Origin: Branchiostoma floridae
Lineage: Eukaryota; Chordata; Leptocardii; Amphioxiformes; Branchiostomatidae
Reading direction: 5' to 3'
Assembly: GCF_000003815.2 (NCBI RefSeq)
Contig: NC_049982.1
Location: 6,865,283-6,929,282 of the forward strand
Length of the DNA: 64,000 nt
Shown: positions 51,661 to 64,000 of the stretch, in pieces
Position numbering within the stretch: the stretch's first letter is position 1
Layout: each line of letters begins with the position of its first letter
Notes under the pieces: model-generated
The model's input: the letters and a program-made list of their open reading frames with translations, nothing else
What the model was told of the DNA's origin: nothing
The model's database searches: none
Translations under genes and position numbers: made by a program

Positions 51661-52765
51661 TCTAAATAAGAAATCTATTTCTCTTCGGGCGGAGGCAGGC
51701 GTCTTTTTCATTCAGGTAACGGGCACGGAATAGGTGACTGGAAGTGTGAATGGAAGAAAATGGCACAAAATATCGACACCTTTCTTTCTGAATCTCAGGG
51801 AAAAAAGTTGGACAATCATGCCATGGTACACGTAGATAGGTGTCGTAATGGTAATGATATTGAATAGAAAACACACAACAATGGAACCATCGACAACCAC
51901 TAGACACACATTATGGTTTTATTGCATGCTGGACAATACTCATATGTAGGGCGTGTCCCTTCATACAGTTTGTCAAACTCCTTTTGCTTTGAATCCTTGA
52001 CAGTGTGTAAAGCTCTAAGTTTGACATTTACACAGTCTGTATGCTTTTTGTCCATGTTTTGCGGAATAAAGAAATCGGCTGTTAGGATTTGTGCCAATGA
52101 AACTTTGAAGCACAATTATGTCTGTGTGCCAACATTGCCAGAAAACAATGCAATTCGCAAAAGGATACAAAATTTAATGTACCTCATGGAAAAGTGCAAC
52201 AGTTTATTGAGATGCGAGTATGTGTATTGAATATTTTTAGCATGTCCCAAATAGTAAGAGAATTGCCAAATTTTAGGTTTATTTGAAGTGCATATTTAAT
52301 TATGTACATATTTCTTGTCGGCGATTCTTGAAAAAGTGTCCATAAACGTACCAGGAAACTACCAAGAAGGTACTAGTAGTTTTACAGGTGATGTAAACGC
52401 CCTTCCCTGTCGGCCAGAGGAATCATTCAAAAGGGGTTACCTGGTGAAGCACAGGTGCATTTTGATGTACATATAATGACAATAAGGCTCTGGACGCACA
52501 TGTTATACGCACATGTTATTTACATAATATACAGAAAATCTCTAAAACAACATCCTTTACGATGATTACCAAGTCAGACACCTCATCTAACGAACCCTCC
52601 TGATGTATGATGCATCATACAGTAGTGCAGGGCGCTGACACACGCATTCATCACTGCCAGGGCGCGCTGTACGGCCCCGCAGAGACCCGCACCCGGGAAT
52701 ACATCACCGCTGCACCGCCGACTCACCTGCTAACGAGGGAACACTAATTTGTCACTGAATTTCCG
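51661..52765. other. Intronic, mostly AT-rich
   Basis: No gene or repeat was recognised. A short GC-rich patch near 52620-52740 could be regulatory. Confidence 0.4.
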
Positions 52766-52769
52766 CGTT

Positions 52770-53260
52770 GACATTTCGCGGACTTAATGTGCCTTGGAAG
52801 CTCGTGCTTATTTTGGGATAAAGAGAGAGGCATGTCTGGATGGATGAGGTTCAGTGATTGCAATAATTATTGACAATTGGTTTTAACCTACGATTATGCT
52901 ATCACACACAACACAAATTATATGTAGACATTTCACGGACTTAATGTGCCTTGGAAGCTCGTGCTTATTCAGGGATATAGAGATAGAGAGAGACATGTCT
53001 GGATTGATGAGGTTCAGTGATTGCAATGATTATTGACAATCGGTTTTAAACCTACGATTATTGTATCACACACAACACAAATTATATGTAGACATTTCAC
53101 GGACTTAATGTGCCTTGGAAGCTACTGCTTATTCAGGGAGATAGAGATAGAGAGAGACATGTCTGGATAGATGAGGTTCAGTGATTGCAATGATTATTGA
53201 CAATCGGTTTTAAACCTACGATTATTGTATCACACACTACAGAAATTCTATGTCGACATT
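52770..53260. repeat. Three tandem copies of a roughly 160-bp unit
   Basis: Units starting GACATTTC begin at 52770, 52927 and 53091, and a fourth starts at 53255 and breaks off. Spacing is 157, 164 and 164 bases. Shared text includes GACTTAATGTGCCTTGGAAG and GATGAGGTTCAGTGATTGCA. Copies 2 and 3 are the most alike. Confidence 0.9.
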
Positions 53261-53332
53261 TTACTTGAAGCTTTGATAATAGTAGTATATCAGTCTGTTG
53301 CCTTGTGCCCACAACGTATTGTTCTAGTCGCA

Positions 53333-53406
53333 ACTAGAACTAGAACTAGAACTAGAACTAGAACTAGAACTAGAACTAGAACTAGAACTAGAACTAGAAC
53401 TAGAAC
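53333..53406. repeat. (ACTAGA)n microsatellite
   Basis: About twelve perfect copies of a 6-base unit (ACTAGA). It creates a meaningless Arg-Thr open frame. Confidence 0.97.
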
Positions 53407-55439
53407 CTGAATGAAGTCAAAACCTTACTAGATATTAGCTGAAGTCAGGCCTAAAAAATACGTGATAAAGATTGGGGCCGGAGGTGCCACCATGCGGATA
53501 TCTGGTATGCATCTCAAAGTCAGTTCCTTCAGTATCAGATCTCCATCCTGCAACATGAAAGTCTTTTCTTCTCTCACTGCGCGCCAAAATATTCCGCTCT
53601 ACTTCATAGCCCGTTAGTGCTGACATTTGAGCAGTCTTTGATCTTTCACAAGGTTTCTCCCCCGACGACGCCGAACCGACTGCATTCATGTTTATTGCCG
53701 CGCTCGGATTGATAGATGAATACATCGGGGGCCTGGCGAGAGATTTTTAGGTTCAGCCTGAATAAAGAGAGCCCACAACAGTATCAACTCGACAGGAGAT
53801 AAGGTTCGCGGGTATTATTCACCCACCACCGTCAGCGCATCGCTCTTTCAGCCGCCGTCAAAGGGGAGAGTGGCTGATAAAGGATCAGCTTTTCCTGGGT
53901 GCAAACTGTACATTTCCGCTACACTTCAAACCTTGTTGTCATGGTCCCAAATCGCAAAATTAATCATTTTGAAGTAATGCATGCCAAAAGTGTGAATGAA
54001 TGCACATGACATAGGCATCACCATGCCACTTTTAAGTCATTACCAAGGCCCAAAATATGCACTTTTGGTCTGAAAATGGTAAAAATGTCATATAATTGAT
54101 TCTGGGCAGAAACTGAGATTATTATTTTATTCAGAGTGAATACAACTACATGATATTAATTTACTGCGCCGTGCCAAATGTAGTTATATCGGACAAATTT
54201 GCACAATTGTTTTTAAAAGCTATGCCCTTCGACTATAACGGCGATCTCCCCTCCTCTCCTGGGCATATGTGTTATGTTAAAGCTACCCTCTTATCTACAG
54301 AAGGACTGCGTGTTCCTGTCTTTTAATTTGTACGAACGATTACTAGTACATACCAGAGCAATTCTTGGCGGCTAACATGTGTTACATTGTGCCAAGCAGT
54401 TCACTATAAAGAGCAGATTACACAAAACACGGCTCCCATAAGCAGATTGCCCTGTCAGACTGCGTGATTGATGTTGAAGCGGATGTGGAAATATTACCCC
54501 GCCAGGGACTCCGCAATTAGAAAATCAGCTTGAAAAGGATGAAGGTAGATTGGAGAATAAACACACTCGAACACTAAGGGGTAAAATGATAGTTTCCCGT
54601 CTTCAAAACTAAGGAAAACTCATTCATCTTGTACTTTCTTTCTTGCAAGGCGTTTGATGAGTTTTAAGATGACTCAGATACGCAAATAATATAGTAGACA
54701 CGACAAAGCTATGGTTTAATCTGGAGATTATATTACAATATACACGTCATAAGTACGGTTTAATAATGGCTTATCTGATTAACATTAAGCACTCGGTAAA
54801 TACGGGTTCATTCACAGAGTAACTCAAGTGGAACATGCAATAACTATGGTTACGTAATTGGTTAATCGTACAACGAACCCGCAATCGACTTGCATTAACA
54901 TATGTATTACATCAATATTCCATTTGTCTATTCACTGTCTGAAATTCATTTTTGTCAATTGGTCCATGCGTCTGATTTCAACAGTTTTAAGAATATATGT
55001 TTAAAAATCTACTAAATGAAGAAATTATCATCTTTTATATCGGAGTTCCGGTACATACATACATACAAAGATAATACTAACATGCTGAAGTCTTTTTGCA
55101 GACAAAATATGACAGCTATCAAAATGAAAAATGTAAAACGTGATTTTCAGTGTAAGGTCGGCATTCAGTTTATCGTATTTTAACGGCACTCTTCAGGCGT
55201 TACGTATTTCACTAAAGAAATATGCTTCTCAAAGATATAAACTGGTCCTCCTTCTTACGGTGGTTATTCAGCACCAAGGACAGGACTGATTTACTGTCAC
55301 CAGAAAGCTGTTACTGTGTCGCTAGGAGAAGCATAGCGAAGGAGAAAAAGCTTAAATCTTTTAGATTTTGCCCAGACATGTTTTCACTGAAAGTTTGTTT
55401 GACTTTTGTTCAAAAAGAATCACATGGGGAACAGGGAAA

Positions 55440-55960
55440 CCGAGTAATAGCAATACGTTTTAGCGCTGTTATTTGTCTGAAACTATCCGGGGAGGAGACT
55501 ATTTGCACAGGTGACATGGTGGAACGTGAGATCCACACAAATTATAACTCCGAGATGTTCCGTAATATCGTCAGCGGGACCGGGAAGGCTCGCGGGAGTT
55601 TCTGCGGGTGGGCTCATTACCCATGCCGAGAGATCCTTTATGAGCAACCCGGTCCCCACGAGAGCAAGCCGAGCCCGATGATTAACTACGCCGTCGACAG
55701 CATAAGGGGAAGGGGCTATGGGGATCACATTAGGTAGGGCCCACTCCCACCTATGTGTCCTTGACAATAGGCAAATTTGCTTTTCTCATCAGGCGGTAAT
55801 TTGGGAGGTCTTTCCGTAATAAAGTATGGAAATGAGAGCATCGAAGCGCGAAAGGCTCAATTTGTCGTCTCCTGGGGATATATCGGCGCGCGCTGGCAAG
55901 TGTGGCATTCCTGGTAGCTTACGTAGCAGACTCTACGAGTTTTCGCTTTTAGTTATGTTT
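55440..55960. promoter_or_regulatory. CpG-rich non-coding block in the long intron
   Basis: Non-repetitive GC-rich sequence with abrupt AT-rich borders. The open frame over it (55222-55737) runs into AT-rich sequence and lacks domain signals. Candidate regulatory element by composition only. Confidence 0.3.
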
Positions 55961-57225
55961 TTATGGCATACCAGTTCTGATTGTAATATGTAGATAAACA
56001 TATAGATAAATTGTAATCGGTTGCGTGTGGGTAACAGACGGGCTCACAATGAGATTACAATGAGAACTTACATACACCGCCTAAACAGGGACATTATAAC
56101 TAGATATAGTTTAGCTACCTCTTGTATACTTGTATAACCTTTTGTTATGAATTTCTGCTTATCCTGTTGTTTTGTGACAACATAAAAAAATGGCTACAAT
56201 GTGAATTATCAAGCTGAACGTGGGGCTCAATAAACTCGAGTCAAACTCAAAAGAAATAACGATTCTGATAGCCTGCTATGGAATCTAATCCCTGGCGTTA
56301 CAAGCCGTACAGAGAGAACCTCGCAGATATCATTTTTCAGCAAACGCATCAACATCCGGGACATTCGAGTTGTTCAAATCCATTCCATGCAAGGCCTATC
56401 AAGATGAGAATTGTGAACAAAACGAAGAGACATGCGGGTGTAAGATATGCTTGTTAGTTTATTTCATATCCTTCTTTTAGCGTAGGCTTATACATGTATC
56501 AACAATACTTAGATTTCATAGAGATATGTAGATGTATTCTTCAATCATACCTTTATTCACATCCATGTGTCATGCTGGATCGATCACAGTTGTAAATGGA
56601 TGTGTTGAACGGAAAGGTCGAGGGGTCCTTTGTTGTTTCCGACACCTGTTTGGCGTGAACAATGGATGATTGTTTGGCGGGTGAAATGAGATGATGGATA
56701 GCGATGTGTGGAGTGATGGTTCAGGACAAGTATCACGTATTTCGGAATGAACTACTGTGTGTTATTCGTGCCATCTTAAGTACATAGCTGTCAACCGTCT
56801 CCCGAGACAAGAGCCGAAGAGTATTTCGTTTTGTAAAATTATCACAGGAAATATTCCGTTGATGATTATAATTTTAATCGTGTTGATATAACATCTATCT
56901 AAAAAAATGATTTCTTAAGTTCCAAAGCTCTTAAATCGACAAGAATAACCATTTTAGCTAACCATAAATAAACTATCTAACCAGATATTTGAATGGTGAC
57001 GCTACAATTTTTTCCGGTGTGATTATGAATTTTCATGGCACAAAATTATTGAGTGTAGGTTGTAAACACTGGGGCTCATTATGAAACTATGATGAAGTCA
57101 TTGCTCTTAAAGATATCTTATTTATGTTATGTCAGAGGTATGTGCAGTATGATATTAGAGTGTTTCATGGTGCTGTGTGCTCCAGTCAAAATATCGAGTG
57201 AATAAATATTGCGTTGAAAAGACGC
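55961..57225. other. Intronic, nothing recognised
   Basis: AT-rich sequence without coding pattern or clear repeat. Confidence 0.4.
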
Positions 57226-57229
57226 CCAT

Positions 57230-57600
57230 TCAGACGGTTCTCCCCAGTTTCCAGGTCACGCCCTTCTACACAATACAGCCGGAAGTTAGCACTATACCCG
57301 GGTCGCTTCCGTGCCTGAACTGATGTACATTAGGACGGAGATTACAGGGCGTTTCCCCGCCAGGCATCTTTCCATACAAGCGAAATCACACTCCAGTGCA
57401 GCAGTCATCCCCTATCAGGAGCCCGCGCCCATTCAGCGGCGCCGGGAAGATTGCGCCCGGCGGCGGGGAGGGTCGCCCTGTCTCTCCGAGACCGTAAAGC
57501 CGTCGCCTCGGTCCTGGGAGACGTGACCGGGGAGGCAGCCGGAGCAATAACCTGCCCGTGTAACGGTGCTAATAACGCTGGGTTTTAGTGCAGCGTCCGT
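57230..57600. promoter_or_regulatory. CpG-rich non-coding block in the long intron
   Basis: GC-rich, non-repetitive patch with inverted words (GGCGCCGGG, GCCCGGCGGCG). The 71-codon frame inside has no recognisable motif. Candidate regulatory element by composition. Confidence 0.3.
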
Positions 57601-58021
57601 TAGTGGCAGGAAATACGTATACGGTAGTAAAGTTTGTGGCCATTTTCGTATAGCCGTCTATGTCTTGATCCTACTATGTCGAAGAAAATGTGTTCCGCAA
57701 GTTACTTATCACTTAGTACATCTTAAAATGTTAAGATTCTTCCTTTAGAACTTTGGAAAAAGAGCATCTCAGAATTTTTCACCTTAGGTCTTATGATCCG
57801 GGAGCATTTGGAGTCAGGAATTGATAAGACTATGTGTACAGTATAAGTACCATTGTCATCTAGCTTCTGTTTCTCGAAAGTAACCGGATTCCAAGACAAG
57901 GCTACTGGAAATACATCTAAATTTATATTACCTTCGTTTGTCGTTCGTGACAATGACAACACATATATGGTACAGAATGATAAAGAAATGGCAGGTTCAT
58001 GACATATTAAAAATGTGAGGT

Positions 58022-58140
58022 ACGCACAGACAGGCAGACAAACACACACACGCACACATGTACGCACACATGCACGCACCAATGCATGCAGCTACCTATA
58101 TGAGTATACGCACACACACAAAACACACACACACAAACAC
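58022..58140. repeat. CA-rich microsatellite tract
   Basis: Interrupted CACACA/CGCACA runs. A short ACATGTACTATATGTACATG-like palindrome follows near 58153-58173. Confidence 0.9.
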
Positions 58141-58179
58141 CCCCGCGCGGGCGCATGTACTATATGTACATGTACACAA

Positions 58180-60230
58180 TATATAATAATAACACAGTGA
58201 CATAGAAAATGGAGTTTTCTTGCAGTTCAAATCACGTAAAGATAATGCATAAATGTGATTACCCGTTCACCCAATCGCGCCGTTTTCATTCCCCATTAAG
58301 TTCTCATTATGATTTCATAAGGAGATGAATACGAAGCAATATGAAGCAAGAGTTCCGTTAAATTGTCTTCACGAGGAGTAATGTAAACCTTATCGCGGGG
58401 AAAAAAGATCGGAGAACATGTCATGGATGTATATCGTCGTCTTCATCTAGCTATGCATTCTAACGCAAAATGATTATAAAAAGCACCCAAAGGATCATGA
58501 CATGAAGCAGAATGAGAGCAGGAAAACGGTTGTTGACTTAGTGTCCAGTGGGAATATGCAAAATACTCTCTCCCCAAATGAAAAGATCTATCTTTTAAAA
58601 GAATTTGGAAAAAAACGCGTCCAAAAACTGAAAGACAACTGTGCAACCTCTCTAGCTCATGTATTGACAAAAGCAGACATTTTGTGTGTAACCATTTCAT
58701 GCTAGCAGAGTTATGTTTCTGATACTGGAATATTGCAAAATCTGCATGTAATAAGTCCCACTGTTTTAGGATCATTTGATTTGGTTCCAACCTTATTCCC
58801 TTGTGGGATGTCAAACCCTCTACCCTATTCCCTGATGTGATCACATAAGGGCTGTCAACGCCTTACCTTATTCACGGGTGTCCCCTGCTGTCATCACTTC
58901 TGTACTCACCTGTCCCCAGGTGGTCTAATTAGATAACTTTCAGATTCGATTTCAAAGGTTACTCTACATCATCCTGACATTCCGATAGGTCCTTAATGCC
59001 AGGTCTGGCTGAGATCCAGATGCTACACGCAAATTTGTTTAGGTTTTCAACATTAAGTACGTCAATAATACTTTCCATGAGATGTGAAAAGGAGCAATAG
59101 TATGAAGAAAGTATTCTCTGCGAAATTGAGACAGCTACAAAGATGAAAATTTTACATCTGAAAAAACAAAAAAATGTGTATACAAATTCAGACCAATGTG
59201 GTTTTCAGTGTAAGGTTAACAATTATTACAATACAGTTATTAGTTATATATATCATGTATATTATTGATGGCACATATAAAAGTTTATTGTTAGCACGCA
59301 TTTTACTGTAGAGAAATGCTTCGCAAAGCTATAGCTGGTCCTCCTTCACTCGACTGTTTCTTACGTTGGGGTTTCAGCACCAAGGAGAGGGCGGGGTTTT
59401 GGGGCAGCATATGATGAGCGTTCTTAAAAGGATATATTCATACCTCAAACAATGACCTTTGTTACACGCAATTTCAGTGATAACTGTACAATAGACGAAA
59501 TTTTCGTAGGCTTTCATCAGGAAAGCCACGACTGCTTTGTCACGAATTTGCCAGCATGTACAAAGATTTCTAAAGAACTGCGTTTTAAAGATATTTTACA
59601 AGGTGGATTCGGAAACAGGGTAGCATTCTCTGTTACAATATTAAAAACAGGTAACGAGGCTTCCTGTAGTAAGTGTGTTAGACAGGTGTGACATATCTTT
59701 GACCCGCTAGTGTTTGTAATAACGCCGGGAATAGAAAGACATTTTGTTTGACACAGAAAAATGTCGGCCCTGGCAACCTGGCAACCCCGAAACGGTCACA
59801 CAATTTTTCCGCGTCTTTCGCCTGACCTTATCCCCAAATATGGGCATTCATAAAACTGCAATTTTCGCTCAATATTTTCGGCAATTGACACATTACCTTG
59901 ACCTGTTTGTCATGATTGAGTGCTGAGTATGTATGGTGAACATTTGTTCAGAGAGTGGTTGTTTTTTGTCTTTTATATACCAGCTGTTGATGAGCATTTA
60001 CCCTGGTATATTTCTGGCATACATCAGATATGTTTCCATTTATGTACAACGAAAACAGGATTTAAGAACTGAATGTTTGCTTTCGAACTATGTTAGGAAT
60101 TTCAGCATGATTTTAGTTAGTTTAAACATATCAACAACACTTTACAAAGCTTACGTATTTTTTTAGGATATAACAATTATGAACATGGTAGTTATCAAGG
60201 AATATAATTGTTATGTTTTTGTGGAAACGA
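58180..60230. other. Intronic, nothing recognised
   Basis: AT-rich sequence with only short random frames. No repeat family was matched within the window. Confidence 0.35.
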
Positions 60231-60240
60231 AAAATATTCC

Positions 60241-60440
60241 AACATCTCACGTTTATTCGTAAAAGATATAGTTTCATCAGGATGTGTACTCAATTGAACA
60301 TAACAGAACGTATGCACACAACCTAATTTTCTGACATAAAACGTTCTGACAGTCTTTTCTGCTTTATTTCTCAGTGAAAATTTAATTTTCTGTTTAAGTA
60401 CTGATGAAAACAGAAGAGAAGAATGTCGAAACGTTTTTAT
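60241..60440. mobile_element. Inverted pair of Penelope-like, hammerhead-like termini
   Basis: The right side reads CTGATGA (60401-60407) then CGAAACG (60427-60433). The left side reads on the minus strand CTGATGA (60274-60280) then CGAAT (60255-60259). Both resemble the CTGANGA...CGAAAC tail of the Penelope-like element at 12034-13049. Stem II is weak here, so the copies look degenerate. Confidence 0.4.
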
Positions 60441-63200
60441 TTCAAACAAAAGATTGCACACAGAAGAAAATTATATTCAATCCCATTTTCATGTTCTGTA
60501 CCGACCGCTAGTTCCTTAAATTTTAATGTTGAGGAAACAAAGGCGCAGCGTACTAGTTAGAATTCTCCCTTGCCACCTTCCTAACTTAAATCTCAAGAGA
60601 TCTGTCGCAAGTCGTCAGAGAAGGAATGAGTGAGTTATCGCCTGGTGCAAGAACGGGAAGTACTCAAACTCCCAGGGGTGAGAGAAATGCTAGTGCAGGG
60701 CCGCGTGCAGCAGCGCAAGCCTGGAGGCCCGCGAAGGGGAAAATATGCGGCAGAACTATATGTTGTGATTTTCAGCTGAAGACAACATCATTTAATTAAA
60801 GGATGTAATTAGATAGATATGACTACCAGATGAAGTGATACACGAATGAAAAATTCCTTCGGATGTTTCAGGAAACGTGATCATCACCATCATATACTAT
60901 ATGAATATAATATGCGGCATGACGTTATGTTGTGATTCTCAGAACATCTTTCGAATTCTTTGAAAAGCACATCTTTTTAAAGAACACAATCAGATACATG
61001 TGACTACTAGGTACGTTGATAGCTTGAATGACACATTCCTTCGAATGTTTCAGAAAACATTTCGTTCTCAATGTCATCATATTGACCCCTACTTTCCATG
61101 TTCGTTGATCAGACATTTTCTAACTACTGTGGCCGGTCTTCGCATGAAATGCAACACTAGAAGGAACCATATTTGCTGACTGGTTGGTTAGTAATTGACC
61201 CGTTGTTTTGTGTCTACTGTGCTGGAATGAATCTTTCCTGATTATAGAAAAGCAACGAAATACACCGTTTGTTTATCTACCATATAAAAGAGCTCTCGTA
61301 GTAGAGAAACTGTCGACCCGATAGCAATGTTGTTGACCATAAAATGGCAGACATGTGAAGTCGCGACAACATAAGGAGGACTCATTGCTAAAACAACAAG
61401 CATATCATAAGAAAGACACCTAGTTTTGTCTTCAAACCTAAAGCACAAAATGCCTATTTTATAAGAACTAATACATCGAATAGAAAAATATGCTAGAATG
61501 GAGAAAGAAAAAACTTGTAAACGAAAGCAGATACAAAGGTAAGATAGAGCTCAGAGGCAACAACATAGGCCTGGCCATTCTGATATCACGGCGTTGAAAT
61601 ATCAATATTTCATACGCTGGAAAATTCGCCTATTGTACTGGATGATGAAATAAAAATATATACTTTAGAACAATCTGACGGATATTTATTTCGTTGCAAT
61701 GTTATTGTTCTCTTAACTTACATCATATGACGTATTTTGCTCCATATCAAGGTGCCCTTCCGTATCACAACGATGTATTCGAGGGCATCAAAAGATGGGT
61801 GAAACAGATAAAAGCGAAAAGCACTCTAGTTTCTGCTCTAAGTGCACCGAAAATAGCAGTATCTTTTTCGTATTTATCCCGGCAAAGACAAAAAATGACG
61901 TGTGCAAATGGCGATACCCGAATGGAGTGGAGGCCAACACAGCTCTTGTAGACCGCGATACATAGAATGTCATAGGCACTGCAACTAAATATTTAGCCAC
62001 TGTAAATGTGCTATATTATACTTGAAGCAAGAGCCACCATTAGGAGAATCGCCAGTGTTTAGCTGAGACGTCTGACACATGTTTGGATGGGTTTGCTCCT
62101 GTTCGCATCAGTATCGATAACGGTAGTACGAATATGGCGATTGAACGCAGAGCTTTTTTTCTTGACGCTAACTGTCAGTCGCAGGCAAAACGAAATGTTT
62201 GTGATTGTCCATTTTTGCACATCCCTGGGTTATAATACTTAACGAAATACACTTTCTTTACACAAGTACAGAAGAGAACGTTAGACTGCGGCGGATATGC
62301 TGCCAACTAAACTCAGTTCTTCTGTTTCACATCTTAGTAGGTTGAAAGAAGAAGGCGACAATGCGTTGGTAGCATGTAATCACGTTTACTTTTGATGAGT
62401 GTCCATAGTTGCATCCTGTACAGACGAGATACTGCACAGACAGGTGTAACGGGTTATGTTATGGGACACTTAACAGGTTTTTAAGGTTGCTGCAAGTAAT
62501 TTGTTCCACAAAGCATGACCAACCTCATGGTCTTGTAGTAGAGATATTTCTTTTACTCAATGTTTTAAGAACATAGGCACATTACGGTTGGTACTACTCT
62601 TGAAATTCGAGGCTTCTTTAACAAGTACCAAAGAGTTCTATTTCCTTTAAACTCACAGATAGGACAAACATAAAAGGTGCATGCAGGATAGTTCCATTAC
62701 CATTACGATTCTAATACTCATTTTAGAGAATTTAGAAAATGCGAACCCTTTGTTACGTTCTTTGTGTGGGCATTTTTCCATAGATCTGCTCCGATTCGTG
62801 TTCTATTTTCCATAGATATAGCCTGACATGCTATATGTGCTATATGTGTTAATATGTGTATGGCAAATGATGTATGTCTACAAAGCATGCACACGACATA
62901 GATGTATTGTCGTCAACGTTTTTTTTTCTTTGTTGCGATTTATGCAAGTTTCTGTATATTTTACTACATTATAAAGGTTTATACGGGTATTGTATTTTGT
63001 AGAACGATAAGATATAACAATTAACATGAGGCATATCCAACACCTTGCAGACATGTTTATACTAGCATCTGTTTAATAAAACAAAACCGACCTATGCATG
63101 AGATATACGATGTCCTAACGAACAGTGCTTGTAGACAGCACCTAGCATAACATGTTGAACGCTGCAACGTAATTTAAACATTAAGCCACGGTAAATGTAC
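60441..63200. other. Intronic; one GC-richer patch, otherwise nothing recognised
   Basis: A CpG-containing patch near 60590-60760 may be regulatory. The remainder is AT-rich with short random frames. Confidence 0.35.
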
Positions 63201-63204
63201 GTTA

Positions 63205-63445
63205 TACCATTTTCCACTAGGACGGCGCTCTCGCCGCGCTCTCTATGCGACCTAGAATTTTACAGATCGCTAAATGAATGGTATAGAAAAAAAACGATTT
63301 TTTTTACATTTTGTGTGCTTTGTTGTCCCCTCAGTCACACTTTTACAGACTGTATGATATACCCAGTACGAAATCAAAGGTTACACATATCCTATTTAGG
63401 TCGCAGTGAGAGCGCATCGCGATCGCCGTCTAGTGGAAACGTGGC
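63205..63445. mobile_element. MITE family C, copy 2 (opposite orientation)
   Basis: The left arm (TTCCACTAGGACGGCGCTCT, CGCCGCGCTCT, GCGACCTAG) and right arm (TAGGTCGCAGTGAGAGCGCA, CGATCGCCGTCTAGTGGAAA) match the MITE at 39250-39505 in reverse complement. A further partial arm-like sequence (TTTCCACTACACGGCGATCT) lies near 63876 at the window's right edge. Confidence 0.75.
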
Positions 63446-63479
63446 CTTATTGATAACGCTAGACACCCAGACATTCATA

Positions 63480-63780
63480 CTCGTATCTGTCTAATTACAT
63501 GTTCAGCACCTGCGCGAAATCATTTCTCGCGGTTGTCAGCAACTTTCCCTCCCATTCTAGGCACGTTCAGGCGCAGCCTGTCAAATTAAACTCCTACAAG
63601 TGCGTGATTTTGTAGTCACATCGGGCACTTCCGTGCGCGAGTTTCGCACTAAAGCAGGAGACGACGGAGAGCATATAGAGAAGGGTCGCCTTATCTCACG
63701 TCGGGAATTTCTGTCTTATTTCACGGTGTTTTTGTCGGGTAATCTCGCCCCGTATCCCTAATGGGTAAACGTGCCTGGTA
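63480..63780. promoter_or_regulatory. CpG-richer block near the right edge
   Basis: Non-repetitive, CpG-containing sequence between AT-rich flanks. No coding frame is present. Candidate regulatory element by composition only. Confidence 0.25.
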
Positions 63781-64000
63781 AACAGTCATGTCAGACATCA
63801 GCGGAAACGACTTCGTGACTGTACAACAATTCTACTCCTCTTTTCTCACAACGATTCCCTTAATTCTTTTGCTTTCCACTACACGGCGATCTTGCTGCGA
63901 TCTTGCTGGGATCTAAATTGGACTTGTGTAACCCTTGATTTCATGATTGTAATACCATGGACAATGTAAAAGTGTGAATTAAAAAACAATTTAAAAAAAT

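Noticed and set aside
53225-53410. Arg-Thr repeat protein frame
   Set aside because: Purely the translation of the 6-base microsatellite.
55222-55737. 171-codon frame as a gene
   Set aside because: Runs from AT-rich into CpG-rich sequence without motifs, splice sites or a consistent codon pattern.

Overview
The window is eukaryotic, intron-rich DNA. It most likely comes from a marine invertebrate deuterostome, probably a lancelet (Branchiostoma). The evidence is phase-consistent exons joined at GT..AG introns, an invertebrate-type Bark beetle/Anakonda-like gene, and a dense mixture of tRNA-derived SINEs, Penelope-like and CR1/L2-like retroelement fragments and many small inverted-repeat DNA elements. 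The species is inferred from style and content, not proven.

Positions 19-34794 (+) hold about 42 exons of one very large gene that is already open at the left edge, so signal peptide and start are missing. Joined in phase they encode roughly 4,870 residues. In order these are: two SRCR-containing right-handed beta-helix units ending in NWWG motifs, a third beta-helix unit carrying a split MAM-like domain instead of SRCR, a C-type-lectin-like domain, two EGF repeats, PSI-like modules, an unrecognised duplicated module, an unrecognised beta-rich region, Cys-x-Cys-rich repeats, an EGF, a von Willebrand D domain, ten tenascin-type EGF repeats, two cadherin repeats, a Ser/Thr/Pro stalk, a SEA domain, one membrane span and a short basic tail ending ESAF. 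The front half matches the Bark beetle family of (tri)cellular-junction and septate-junction proteins. The back half (VWD, EGF, cadherin, SEA) resembles other adhesive or mucin-like receptors. The join is the least certain point, because a 100-N assembly gap, a codon-phase mismatch and a large DNA transposon all lie between 15487 and 17429.

Introns of this gene have absorbed many mobile elements: a 5'-truncated Penelope-like element with GIY-YIG domain, CR1-like reverse-transcriptase debris, a Tigger-like TA-flanked element abutting an exon, SINEs and several MITEs. One MITE with 53-bp perfect arms sits inside the VWD exon and puts a stop codon in frame.

From 34795 to about 46900 no convincing gene is seen. 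The interval holds the 3' UTR, MITEs and several GC-richer blocks that look like conserved regulatory DNA, with a Pbx-Meis decamer and a c-fos-type CArG box. A second gene appears to start on the + strand with a CpG-rich 5' UTR and a 95-nt first coding exon at 47507-47601. The rest of the window (47602-64000) would be its first intron. That intron is peppered with CpG-rich, non-repetitive blocks resembling regulatory elements, plus tandem repeats, a MITE and Penelope-like terminal fragments.
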